A stretch of DNA of 64,000 nt from Selaginella moellendorffii. Its lineage: Eukaryota > Streptophyta > Lycopodiopsida > Selaginellales > Selaginellaceae. A program made the position numbers and the translations under genes. The stretch spans positions 322,264 to 386,263 of the forward strand of contig NW_003314345.1 of the NCBI RefSeq assembly GCF_000143415.4. The letters are read 5' to 3'. The notes below the pieces were generated by a model. The model worked only from the letters and a program-made list of their open reading frames with translations, had not been told where the DNA came from and ran no database searches. This document shows positions 52,142 through 63,870 of the stretch, piece after piece (the stretch's first letter is position 1; each line of letters begins with the position of its first letter).

Positions 52142-54981
52142 TCATCCTCTGCCTCTCCCTCGTCCTCCTCGGCCCCGCCCTCTTCCTCCTCGTCCTCTTC
52201 CACGGCTACTTGGCCTACCTCTGTCCTCGGACTTCAATCCCAGCGATTGGATCCCTCGCTTTGATGAGCTCTGGCTTTCTCTTTGGGGACGCTCTTGTTT
52301 CCTCTCCTGTCGTGAGAAACTCAGCTCTCTGCTGCCCCATCGCCCACCTGACACGGGATTGCTGCTTTGCGCTGCGGTGACGCGCTCCTCCATGGGCATG
52401 TTGTGCTCGGCAGCCAGCGAAACTTTGTCCCGGAATGCCTTGGCATGGATCTCGTCTTTAGCCTTGTAAAGCCTGTGACCAAAAAAGAGAGGTACGTTGT
52501 TTTACAAAAGCTTTCGCGAGTGGTTGGTCTAACCTCGGAGCCGAGTTGGATTTGTGCGTTTCCTTGTCTTCGCCTTCGCTGCCGCTGGCGTCGCCCTCGG
52601 AGCCACTCGACTCTTGCAATTCGAAATGCTCTTGGATCAAAGATGCGTTCTTTTTGTTTGTCTCGTTTGGATGCCGAGCTTTGTACTCTTCTGCCGTTTC
52701 GTCAATCTCAAAGTCCTGGGCGAGCAGAGCTTAAGTATCGCGGGACACGGAAAGAAGTAGAGCTACAAACCTTGTTTGAAAATAATGACGCGAAACGTTC
52801 ATCATCGAGAATTTCAGAACGTAGACGTTTTTTCTTCTTGTCATCGACCTCGTCACCGGCTGCTATCAAACGAGCAGCCAAGTCCTGGTTGACCTTCGGG
52901 AGCTTTCTTTTCACCTGTCATACACGTCGAATGAGAAGCCATAGAAAAGAATGAAGAAACAGAAAATGCTCTCACTGTTATTCGCGATGCACGTTTCTCA
53001 TCCAGCTTCTCCTTAATACGCTGTTGTCGATATACTTCATATGCAAAAGGATCAGCGATCGACTTTGCCTGAAAAGACGAACTGTAAATTTGATACAGTT
53101 GCAGCATCGATTACCTTGCCATACAAGCGATGATCTATGAAGTATCCATGCATATATGCTCGAAGCAAATTCGTCCCTATTAAGTTGGTTAGATTCAAAC
53201 GTTCTAAATCATCTTTTGTCACGAATTTGTAGTCGTCATATATAACAGTTTGTGCACCGTCCTCGAGTTCCTCCTACAGCAAACACGTTACAATCAGCCG
53301 CCAAAAGGTCTCTAATCACACTCACCGTAAGATTTTCCAAGTACGAACACCACTTTGGAGCCGGTCCCAGAGCGGGAATAAAATATGCAGGTATTTGAGT
53401 ATTGTCCACGGCAACAAATATCAGCCCGCTGTTCGGAAAGACGCACACATCATTGATGTGGCCATTCGGTGGTTCTATGTTCGTTATGCTTTTTCCCTGT
53501 ACAAGGCAAAAGTTAAGATCGCGCGCGTCGAAAACTAGCACTGTAGAATTACCGTTTCAGGCTCCCAGATTCTAATAACCTTTGTATCCGAAGTTACCAA
53601 TTTCCTGGGTGACGAAAGATCTCCATGCCATTTTATGTCGACAATGGGGGCGTCATACCTGAGAACCAAGTCCGTCTCACAAAGGATTAAAAGAGCGTGA
53701 ATTAGCTACAAACATGTGATCCTTGATCGCTATAGGTGCAGAAGAGCGTATGTCGTAGACTAATACCTGTCACAGGGAAGAAAGAAAACTTACCAGGTTA
53801 TAAATTTTAAAGTTTTCACTTGCCTGACCAGCACTTGTTCCCGCAGCTAGGAAGAGTCCTTCTGTATCGTCAAAGCGCAAGGCTGTTACTTCCTGAAGGA
53901 GAAGTGAGAATCATTCAAGTGCAAACATAATTCCACCTGATCAACATTTCCCGTTGGCTTTACGGCGTCGATCCGTGCGACTGCAGCCCTTTGACGCAAA
54001 TCAAAGCATTCCAATGCACCGTCTTCACCTCCGCAAGCGATCAAACCATGGGCTGGACTGCCAAACAGAAACAACCAGTGATTCTTTTCCAGGATAATGT
54101 CGAACTGACCGACCTTCTTCCAATAACATTGACGCCAGGAGAGCGACTTGAAAGAGGAGCAAGAAACCTTCCCTGGAGAGAAAGTAAGAATGAAGGAAAA
54201 CTTACGAAATGGAAAGAACAGCGTACCTGTTCTAAATTCAAGCAATATATCTCCGGAGAGGACGCCGCGACCAAAAGATCGCAGGACCATTTGTCATAAG
54301 CAAGATCCCTCCCCATCCTATGCGCGAACTACTAGTTGAACGTTTCAACAGTGAAAGCCTTCGAAAAAATACCTGGGTATTCTTGTGCTGTAGTAGCGTC
54401 CAAACTTTGCATGCAGACATATGGATCGATCTGTGCAAAGAAATGCGAGCTTGGAGAAATCATCCCCCAAAACCTGGAAGGAGAAATGCTTGAAAAACAA
54501 ACGCGATAGAACAAACAGCAGACCTGGAAATCAACGATTTCAGAGGTGAAGTGACGATCAAACTTGAGAGACATTTCTCTGAGCTCGTAAACTCTGACTT
54601 GTGGTGGATAGACACCTGAAATAACATCACGATCACGTTTTTTTCTTGTTTTCTACGCAACAAAGCAATGGAACGAACCAGAGGCGATGATACATTCTTG
54701 ATCCGGAGTGACTTTCATCCTCGTGGCAGCAGCACTGAACTTTAGATCCTGGATGAGCTCCACTCTCCTCAAAAATTCTACAGTCAAGCAACACATTCTA
54801 GTGATCGATCTAAAACAAAAATTCCAAGAGACAAGGAAGAAGAAGAAGAAGTACCTTCATCCTTGCGCCTGGATTTGCGCCTGGCGGTCTTCTGCCACGA
54901 TGCTACCACGCGCTGCCCCGTGATCGAGTAGACCTTAACGCCATTCACAGCGCTCACCTTCAAGCCTCCCTCTGCCGCCAT
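52142..54981 (-). CDS. NOL10: Nucleolar protein 10 / Enp2, WD40 ribosome-biogenesis factor
   Basis: The minus-strand gene, with about a dozen exons, starts MAAEGGLKVSAVNGVKVYS. It has a WD40 propeller with FLRRVELIQDL, YPPQVRVYELREMSLKFDRH and LIACGGEDGALECFDLR. The PPNGHINDVCVFPNSGL and PAYFIPALGPAPKWC signatures of NOL10 follow. Then comes the basic region KADPFAYEVYRQQRIKEKL-like and the NUC153 motif (LDDERFASLFSNK then DFEIDE across an intron near 52733-52780). The C-terminus is a Gly-Arg repeat (GRGRGGRGRGRGG), common in nucleolar RNA-binding proteins. Enp2/NOL10 is part of the 90S pre-ribosome (small-subunit processome). Confidence 0.93.
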
Positions 54982-55020
54982 TCTCATAAACCCTAATCTC
55001 GGGCCAGGGTTTTTGGCGGC
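54982..55020. promoter_or_regulatory. 39-bp head-to-head spacer with telo-box (NOL10/BCCIP)
   Basis: Only 39 bp separate the NOL10 ATG (minus) from the BCCIP ATG (plus). The spacer carries AAACCCTAA at 54988-54996, the telo-box typical of plant ribosome-biogenesis and ribosomal-protein genes, and an AGGGTTTTT run at 55007. The 5' UTRs must overlap or lie inside the partner gene. Confidence 0.75.
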
Positions 55021-56258
55021 ATGAAGAACAAGCGCAAGGGCAAGGAGATAGCGAGCGATCCTAGCGACGAGGACGACGATCACGACGCGTCCCATAGCAG
55101 CGACGACGAAGAATCGGAGTCAGACGAGGTAGATCCATCGTGTTTCTTGTGCTGTGCTTGAGAGATTTCGCCATAGAATTCCACCGTGAATGTGGACTTC
55201 GAATTCTTTGATCCAAAGCCGGAGGATTATCACGGCGTGAAGCTGCTGCTCCAGAATTATCTCGACGATTGTGAGTGGGACATTGCGGGATTCGTGAATT
55301 TGATCCTCGGCCAGACGAGAGTGGGGACTATTGTCAAAGCCGGTGGAGACGATCCAATTGGTCTTATCACAGCTCTTAACATTAGGAGATACAAGGTAAT
55401 GGATTTTTCACTCGCATTTCTTCTCCAGGAACTTTGGTTTTCAGCGGACTCGTCCTCTTGCCTGTTTGTTGCAGGAGCTTCCATCGATTCAAGCCATCCG
55501 AGACTTCCTTGTGAAGCGTGCCAAGAACAGTCCAGAGCTTTCCAAGCTCCAAGCTTTGTGGCAAAGCGATAAAAACGTTGGACTGCTTGTCAGCCAGCGT
55601 CTCATGAACGTTCCTCTGGAGCTCTGTCCGCCTCTACACGATGCCATCTTCGATGAAATCGCATGGGCCACCGAAGACGAGGTATAAAACCTTCTAAAAG
55701 AACTGAAAGAAGCTTTTTTTTTTTCTTTTGTTTGTTTGGAACAGTCTTCTGCGGAACTAAGGGAGAGCTTCAAGTTCCAGCAATACCTCATTCAGACTCG
55801 GGTCTATAAGGAGGTTCGTACTCACGACACTTTTAAGAAAAAAAAGAAGGCAAGTTATAATCGCGAGTTCCAGAAGGCTGATTGTCCCTTTTCTTTTCTT
55901 TCTGTTTTGGCAGAAAGTCCCGAAGAAACAACCAGTAAACGAAGATGGTAACTTTATATTTATTAAGCCTGAAGACGAGCTATTTTTCCAGGTAACACTA
56001 ACACTATCCTTTGCTCGTTACGTTGGATTCACTAGCAGTTCTGTTTCAGTTAAGCTCGTGGCACTTTACCTTTCCAGTCCAGGCCGAAACTATGTTAGCC
56101 CATCAGGTTCGAACTTTTTTTCGCCTTTTGATCTTTTCCAAGTGTTGTTCTATGATGTTCACCAGACCAAAGGGTTGCAGCTCCTGGGATTGGTAATGGC
56201 TGTCAGTGCAAAGCAAATCAAGGCCTTCAGATCCAAGCTAAAAGGATTGGTCTGTTGA
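55021..56258 (+). CDS. BCCIP: BCCIP / Bcp1 family protein
   Basis: Exon 1 (55021-55128) encodes a basic then very acidic N-terminus (KNKRKGKEIA..., SDEDDDHDASHSSDDEESES). Exon 2 starts at about 55177 with NSTVNVDFEFFDPKPEDYHGV, the family signature. LLQNYLDDCEWDIAGFVNLIL, VGTIVKAGGDDPIGLITALN, CPPLHDAIFDEIAWATEDE and a C-terminal FIFIKPEDELFF...WHFTFPVQ follow, ending KLKGLVC. Introns are short. Yeast Bcp1 is a nuclear chaperone for the 60S protein Rpl23; human BCCIP also binds BRCA2. A role in 60S assembly fits the head-to-head pairing with NOL10. Confidence 0.92.
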
Positions 56259-57035
56259 GTTAGAGCAGCAAACTTCGAGCTCATCCAAGCTATAAAGCCG
56301 TCGAATTTGAAATCACGTGTGGATCGATATCCGTAGCCTTTTCTTGATCGTTCTCTCGTTTTGTTTTTCGCCTGACCGCCTTCTATTCTCTCTGGGCAGA
56401 ATTCTTTCCGTAGCTTCTCTATAAGAGAAAGGAAACACTTAAAAACATGTCGAAGTAAATGTTCTCTAACTCAAGAATTGGAATAATGCCTTGGCTGCCG
56501 TCTGGATGGCCATATCCCGATGAAAAGTTTTTGCAAGGTTGGGCTGGGGGTATGAAGTGTTATTCATATGACAAAAGACCGTGTGGTGTGAAAAACAGAA
56601 TTCCATGAGTGAAATTGAATATTCCATGAGTGAAACGTATGTGAAATCGAATATTTCATGCGGATCATACAATTAGTAAATGCTCCCAAAGTCGGCAGCA
56701 AGAGTTGCTCACGAGGCCTTCAGGAATTTCCCGGACATGTTCAAGAGTGTGCCCATGGAAGCTAATCTATGCAAACCCAAACTTGCCATGACGTGGCAAG
56801 GTAGTCTGGGTTTAGCTTTGGGTGATGAATGTGACCTCAAAGTCTGATTTGTGAGGCATAGTAAGTGAGCTGGACAAAAAAGCTGCTTCTCTGTTTTGCA
56901 TGAGACGACTGTGGCTAGTGTTGTGCCAGGCTTGCATTTTCTCCTTGAGACATGGCAAGTAATGAGGCAAATGTGGCTCAGGACGAAGCAAGATAGTAAG
57001 GGACATCACAGATAGCTGTCATGAGAAGAAGAAAA
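56259..57035. other. Intergenic, start of decayed repeat region
   Basis: The first part is the 3' flank of BCCIP. An imperfect tandem repeat around ATTCCATGAGTGAAA..GAAT lies at about 56598-56665. No gene seen. Confidence 0.4.
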
Positions 57036-57039
57036 TTTG

Positions 57040-57515
57040 AGGAAGTATCTCCTTCAGCCAGATTGAAGTATCCTACTTACCAACTAGGAGAGGAATTTGA
57101 AATTTACCTGGATGTATTTGAGTGTGCTGCATATAATAATTAAGTGGCTGGACATGAGAAGGTTAATGCCTTTTGTATGGCTCTATTGAGAGGGGCATAG
57201 AGAGGGGCATAGAGAGGGGCATAGAGAATGTTCATTTCACGCTGAGAAGATCAGATCTTGTGAGATGAAGCAGTGCAGTTGGCAAGGTGTCTCTTTATTG
57301 TTGGTAATCTTGAGGATCAAGCTTTTGAGATTATTAACAATAAAAAATATCAGAGAGGAGAGACTGTGCAGCAGTATTTGGTGACACTCCAGCAAGTAGT
57401 CATGTATATCTCGAATGATAATCATAAAGCAGCAAAGCATGCTTTTTATCCTGGTGTTCCTGAGAAATTGCAAAAATGGGTTCAGTCATCTGAAGCTTTG
57501 AAGAAATCTTGTTAG
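57040..57515 (+). pseudogene. Decayed gypsy-type gag
   Basis: A broken translation runs through KYPTYQLGEEFEIYLDVFE, then a frame with QRGETVQQYLVTLQQVVMYI and AFYPGVPEKLQKWVQ (57345-57490), similar in layout to Ty3/gypsy capsid. Stops interrupt it. A 12-bp tandem GAGAGGGGCATA (three to four copies) lies at 57187-57226. Confidence 0.5.
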
Positions 57516-57534
57516 AAATTTGTTAAAAAATGTG

Positions 57535-58575
57535 TGAAATTTCTGTTGTGTTGTGTGAGGACACACAAATTTTAAAGGGGAAAGACCGCTACAACAACAA
57601 GAGGTTCTTGAGAAAAGGGGGTTTTTGATGGGCGGGAGGAAGTGGAGGCTGGGGTTTAGAGTAGGGGCCAGTGCTCTGCATGTGCAGGGACACTCACTGG
57701 AGGTTAAATTCTTGAATTGTCAACTTTGTTTCAGTTAGGAGTCATTTCTGTCTGTGGTCCATTTTTAGGTGGAGGCAAGGGGCATGGCTCTTCAGCTATC
57801 AAGGATGCTAGGGGCCTACTTTTCATGCTAATCATCTTTCTCCTGATAAATTGATAGATTGTTTAAGGTAGTGAGCCTAGAAAATTTTAAGCTTAGAAGA
57901 TTTCTGTTGTGATGCTCATAAATCTTTGAGATTGTGAGATGAAAATTGTGTAAGTTGGGCTAGCATGATAAATTTGTGGATAAAGAGCTTGTGATGTGAT
58001 GCTCACAAATGTTTTGAGGTTGTGAGTTGGATAATTGTGTAACCTGGGTTAGCATGACAAAATTATGTGTGATGTATCACTCAATAGATCTTTTAAGATA
58101 GTTGAGAATTAAAAGAGCTAAGCTAGCATGACAAACTCATGGTCTAAAAGCTTTGTGAGATGTGAGTTGGCTTAATCCTAGATAGAGAATTATGATTGTG
58201 GAGTGATTATGATGTTGCAAAGAGCTATGATGGTTGAGTGTGCCGAACACCTTGTGCATGTAAAGATTTTTGTGATTAGTGCAATTTTCAGTGAGGCTAA
58301 GATGGAGGGATATGATGCTAGAATAAAAGATAAGTCTTTTGTGTGAGGTCACACAATTTTAAAGAGTGGAGTGATTGCTACAGGTGGGTTATTGTAGCCT
58401 TTGTACTCAGGACTTGACCAATTAGGTTAAGCAGGATTGAGCAACAGGAAGGAGATGAAATGGCAGGGAGAGGTTCTTGAGAAACAGGGAGGACTAGGAA
58501 CAAGTAGTGGAGGTGGGGTTTGAGAGTGGGGGCTGGTGCTCTATGTGCATGGGATGTCCATGCTTAATTTGAGAC
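57535..58575. repeat. Direct repeat pair and tandem repeats in decayed element
   Basis: A block with GTGTGAGGACACACAA, AATTTTAAAG, GAGGTTCTTGAGAAA and GGGGCCAGTGCTCT (57555-57690) recurs diverged at 58339-58545. Between them, about 57900-58140, lie imperfect copies of a roughly 100-bp unit containing GATGCTCA(T/C)AAAT and GCTAGCATGA(T/C)AAA. No coding frame is supported. From 58576 to about 59400 the DNA is AT-rich without recognisable features. Confidence 0.5.
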
Positions 58576-59404
58576 TAGCATGCAAGTGCATGGCATTATC
58601 AAGTTTATCTTTGATCCCAAGGTCCTCAGCATGATTGGGTGAATCTTCATACTATCCAACTTGGAAGAGGACTGAAGAGTTCAACAAATGGTTACATGAG
58701 ATTGGACTTTATGAGCTTCCAAAAATTATAGATAAACCATATGATCTCAACATCATGAAAAAACTTCTCTCGGCATATTAGGAAGACTTTGTCTACACAA
58801 GTTTTTCATACATGCCAAATATTTTGTGTGAGCTTTTAAGCTCCCCACTGATGGAGAGTGAGTGATATCAATCTTACACATGAAGGGGATTTCACCAAAA
58901 TGCATCAAAGTTCTTGAGAATTACAACAACAAAAACTCTTTACAAAATAAGTAATATAATCAATTTAATACACTCTTTTCATGCCTTTTCGGACTTAAAT
59001 TAACTAAACTTCAAGCTTGCATTCACATTACTTTTATTTCAGCTTTAGAAAAGTTTATGACAATAACTATTTAAACTAATAGACTAATCCCTACAATCTT
59101 GATTAATCCATTCATAATCATATTCAAAATCCTTTATCCCTAATACTTTATTTTTGGACTCAACTTGATTAAACCTTAAATTTTCATTCACACTACCTTC
59201 AATTTAGCATTAGAAAAATATATGGGAGAACATAGCAATAACTATTTGAACCAATAGATTAATTTTTATAGTCCTGATTAATCCACTTATAATTATAATA
59301 CTTTATTTTTGGACTCAACTTTACTAAACCTCAACCTTATGTTCTCAATACCTTCAATTCAGCTTTAAAAAAGTTTATGAGAAAACATAGCAATAATGTA
59401 GTAT

Positions 59405-60800
59405 ATTTGGTTTTCACCCTTTACCTTATGGTGATTTACCATAGGATTACCATGGACACATGGATTAAACACTTTGTTTACACTCCACATGCCATATGTC
59501 ACATATAATAATATGAAGCTAAAAAGTGAAGGAATATGAGCATGGAGCAACTCTTAAATGTACAACCCAAGGGGTGAAAGGATAGAAGTATAGATCAACT
59601 TTTAAGCGTACAACCTAAGTAGTGAAGGGACAAAAACACGAAGCAACTTAGAACATTTCTATAACATTCAACATCCCAATGCTAAAACTAACATATAGAA
59701 TAGAGTTAAACAAAATCTGGTGTTATTTTAGCATACCGATGACGATATAAATACTCCACTAGCTAACATGGTATGGAGCTTAGACTTAAACTTAAACCAG
59801 ATGCAAAACAAGGACAAACATGTAAATAGGAGTTACACTAAGTCTTAGGTTGGTTGGCCATGGCTAACCTACCAACTATCCCTACTATACATTTAGAACC
59901 CTCCCCATTTTGAGAAATGCATGCTTTGGGCTTTCACTTCAGTCCTAGGAATTAGTATTTAGGACAATCACAAAAACATACTAATTATGGAATGGTTTTA
60001 GATTGTGAATTTGAAGCCATTGGGACCAAATGGGACCAACACATGGGGTATGATAGGGAGGGTGTCTTGACGGACATAATAAGCTATCACTTAATAAATA
60101 TTGAGGGACCAAGCTCAATATTGCAAAGGTTCTTGTCAAGCCATACAGGATAAAGCAAAAAAGAATTAACAAACTAGGCTAAATATGCTTGGATAAATAG
60201 ATACTTTAGAATTCCTTCCTTATGCTTGTTTAGCCAAGTATAGATGTTAAATTAAGTTTACTAACATTTAAACAAGAGGGACCGATAAAGGGTCCAACAA
60301 TACTGATGTCTTACTACTATAGTAGTAAAAGAAGAATATCTAAAAGGACTCATTGACATATAATTTTTGATACCCAAAGTCACATTTATGACACTGTCCC
60401 CCCTTTAGGGGAGATCGATGTCCTCATCGATGCATACTCTAATTTAGACCATTGACAAAGAAAGAACTCTAGAAAAAATTTATGGTGTTCACACTTTGTA
60501 AGAAATGTATGAACTTAAATGAATTAGGGGGTAATTTCTCTGTTTAACACAAATGTGTTACAATTTAAACACCTTTTGGCTATCATTAACAAAGAAATAA
60601 CCAATAGAATTAGCCACCCTTACTACTTTAAGTGTCACCTAGTTTATAAAAGATTATATACCCCTACTTGTATATAATATAGAAAGAGAAGCTAGAGGCT
60701 CCAACCCTCTTGAGAACATAAACTAAACCTATTGGTAAGATTTAGATAAACTACTGTAAACAGGTAGTTAGAGTTGTTTAGACAATTATGCCCTTTTAAC
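59405..60800 (-). repeat. Decayed LTR-like direct repeat, left copy
   Basis: It is colinear with 62990-63870: shared TTTACCTTATGGTGATTTA, ACTATCCCTAC..ATATTTAGAACCC, GGGACCAACACAT and TTAGATAAACTA blocks. Near 59880-59960 the reverse complement carries TGAAAGCCCAAAGC(A/G)TGC and a TATAGTAGGGATAG block, as in the chromovirus LTR. This is an old relative of the LTR families at the left of the window. Confidence 0.62.
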
Positions 60801-61134
60801 AGAATTAGGAACATTGAGAGAAAGATATATTATATGATCAATCAACAATAGTTATCCCATGACTAAAGATTTCATCATGCATATAAAGTGCTAAAGTCAG
60901 TTTACCTTTACTAACCTAAACTCAAAAATTAATAGATGGATAATATCAAAGTCATAGACAAAGATATTTTTCTAAATCAATTACTTTACATAGTATGCCC
61001 TATTACGATGGAAGCTCTAGCATTGGCATTCTCTTAGTTGTGATAGCTCCAACATGGGCAAGCACATAGGCAACAAGATTGAATGTATTGCTCCCTCATT
61101 TCTATCATTTTTTCTTGTTCCTTGATGTTTTTCT

Positions 61135-61480
61135 CATGTGGGTAGACTCCTGTTGCAATAGTAGACAAGAAAGTAGAGGATTTCCTAGCACTACCCTCAC
61201 AGCTCGAGGCAGTGATTGCCAACAGTGACACTGTTCCCAAGTATGATGCACTTATACTTGAAAAGGATGACAAACATGACTTGCAAAAGGTAATTCCAGA
61301 TATAACTAATCTTCTCTTGCAGCCTGTTACTCCAATCGAGCTAGAGGATTTGTCCCCCTCATAGTTCAAGGCAGTTATTGCTAGTAATCACACGGTAGCA
61401 TCAAGTGTTCCTAAGTATGATCCACCACCATTATCTGTACTTGAGGATGACAACCACGATTCCCAAGAGGTAACTTGAGA
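61135..61480 (+). pseudogene. Internally repeated coding relic, unknown
   Basis: Two similar translated blocks lie in tandem with stops between them: QLEAVIANSDTVPKYDALIL...DDKHDLQKV, and FKAVIASN...VPKYDPPPLSVLEDDNHDSQEV. They lie within the interval bounded by the diverged direct repeats, so they may be remains of the internal region of that element. I do not recognise the family. Confidence 0.35.
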
Positions 61481-62456
61481 GCTTAGATAGTTTGCCTGGA
61501 ACTACACCAACCTTCTCTTATAGCTAGAGGTAATCATGGTTGGCACTATAGATTCAGTTTGGTATACTTCTCTCGGTGGTAAGATACTAGCAATTGACAA
61601 TGATGACAACCTAAGATGTGAGGATATCTAGAGCTTCGTTTAGACTTGGACATTCCTATCAATGTAGCTACCGTCTAGAGCCGAAAAACTCCAATAAGGG
61701 AAATTCATAATCAAGCTCATCTAGATCTTCTTGTGTTGTCATCATACCTCCTTGGTGACAAAGGTTACCTATGTTGTTTATGGATCATAATGTCATTTTT
61801 GACAATTAGTAAATCTTAATGCAACCAAGTGTTTTTAGAACAAAGAGCTCTCAAGAGCAAGGTAGGTAGTGGAATATAGATTTGGCTTGCTTAAAAGTAT
61901 GTTTTATATCTTTTAGCTTCATTTTAGTTTTCTCTATTATTTTTAATTTTTTTTCTTTTCATTTCTACAAGAAAGTCTCAAATCTTGGAACATAAGTTGA
62001 GAATGCAGTTTAACATTGCCCTAGATGTTGTCTACACTTACTACATTCTACATAATTTTTTAATTGATGCAATTGACATTAAAATCATGGAATAGAGGTG
62101 AGATCTAAAGCTAGATGTTGTGAATGTGACTATGGGTATCAAAAATTATTTGTTAACGAGTCCTTTTTGATATTCTTCTTTTATTGTTATGACAGCAAAA
62201 GGTTGATATTACTAAAGTGTTAATACAATATAGGTATTTGATGATATGGTCTTTACAATTATTCTAAGGAGAGAGCTTACAAAAGAAAAGTTTATAAACA
62301 TATTAATTTCTGAAAGAGAAAAAGATAATGATATTTGTGCAATTCTCTTTGCTATGCCTAGGAAAAACTATAAGAACAAAACCCAATCTAAGAAATGAAT
62401 GATAATATATTTTAGCATCTTTTAAACCCAACACCCCAATGTAAGCTTATGAGTTT

Positions 62457-62516
62457 GGACTTCCCAGGAGGTCACCCAACCTAGTACTATTCAAACCCAA
62501 AGACGCTTAACCTCAA
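62457..62516 (-). pseudogene. 5S rRNA-like segment
   Basis: The minus strand reads GGTTAAGCGTCTTTGGG, then AGTACTAGGTTGGGTGACC, then TCCTGGGAAGTCC. These are in the order and spacing of box A, the intermediate region and box C of plant 5S rRNA. The 5' third of 5S is not recognisable. Such 5S-derived parts are typical of Cassandra TRIM LTRs and some SINEs; a decayed free 5S copy is the alternative. Confidence 0.7.
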
Positions 62517-62989
62517 ATATCCCAAGACCCTTAACCGATTGGAAAAGGGGGTGCACTCATATTCATGAGCCCTTTCCCTTTATATTTGAACCCCATGGAT
62601 TGTCTCTCAAGTCATTCTCTTTGGTTGCTTACACCCAAACACTCAACCACTTAATTGAGCATAACAAGTCTTCTTTATTTCATTTAACCTTTACTTAGTG
62701 AAGAACCATCCTTTGAAAGAGTATAACAACAATAGGTAACACAAATTGTTTACTCACTCAGAATGTTTTTATATATGATGTTATTAACTAAGTAAAATCC
62801 ACTATAATTGATTTTAAAACAAACTTAGATTTTTTATGCCATACCAACTATTAGTTGTTTAAATGACATTGCATTCATACATCTTATTAAAGTTTTTATT
62901 ATTCAAAATTTTATAAAATATTGTAGAAGGTTATAATGTGTTTCTTTTTTATTTCATTTTGGTGAACGATCACACTTACCATCATCAAT

Positions 62990-63870
62990 ATAGTGTACAT
63001 CTTTTACCTTATAGTGATTTAATATAAAATAATCATGGAGTGGAATTTTAACCTATAGTAGAGTGAAACTTGGGCCTTAAGCCATTAAATAAAAGAACAG
63101 AACCAAACTCCCTAAGGAACGAAGGAATTGGAGCATGAAATAACTTCTAAGTGTATAGTTGAGGAGTAAAGAAACATAGATATTTAATATCACAATGCTA
63201 AAATTAGCATATAAAATGAAACCAAATAAAGTTTGGCACAATTTTAACATATTGGTGGCCTAATGCGAAGATATGAGTACTCCACCAGCTAGTGTGGCAT
63301 ACAGCTTGGGCTAAACTCAAGTTAAATGTAAAACAAGAATAAGTATATAAACATGGAACTAAACTATGCCTCAAGTTAGTCAGCTATACTTGACCTATTT
63401 ACTATCCCTACCATATATTTAGAACCCCTTTGGGATAATCATGAAAACTTATTGATAGATTGTATAATCCACACTATTGTGTTAGGACAATCTCTACATT
63501 TTATAAATATGCCTCATTAGCAAATTTAGACATTTTCTATAAATAGCCATTAGGACCAAATAGGACCAACACATTGGGAATGATAATGAGGGTGTCTTAG
63601 TGGATATAGTAAAATATTATATAGTTAGTATTGAGGGACTAAGCTTAATATTGTAAAAGTTCCCAACATTAGCAAGTGTAAGTAACAATATGAGTTTCTC
63701 GTCACTATGTCAAGTATGTTAAATTAGGATTTGCATCCGTGCTAATTTGTTCCAAGCAAATAAACTAAACATGTCATTAAAGTTTAGATAAACTATTGTA
63801 AACAGACAATTAAAGTTGTTTACATACCCTTTTAAAATAGAATTAAGAATATCAAAGGATAGGTATACAA
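62990..63870 (-). repeat. Decayed LTR-like direct repeat, right copy
   Basis: It is the partner of 59405-60800, about 3.6 kb away in the same orientation, strongly AT-rich and diverged. The pair probably marks an ancient LTR element whose internal part is 60800-62990. Confidence 0.58.

Noticed and set aside
52142-52399. Separate Gly-Arg-rich small protein gene
   Set aside because: The frame is the last exon of NOL10 on the same strand, continuous with the NUC153 exons.
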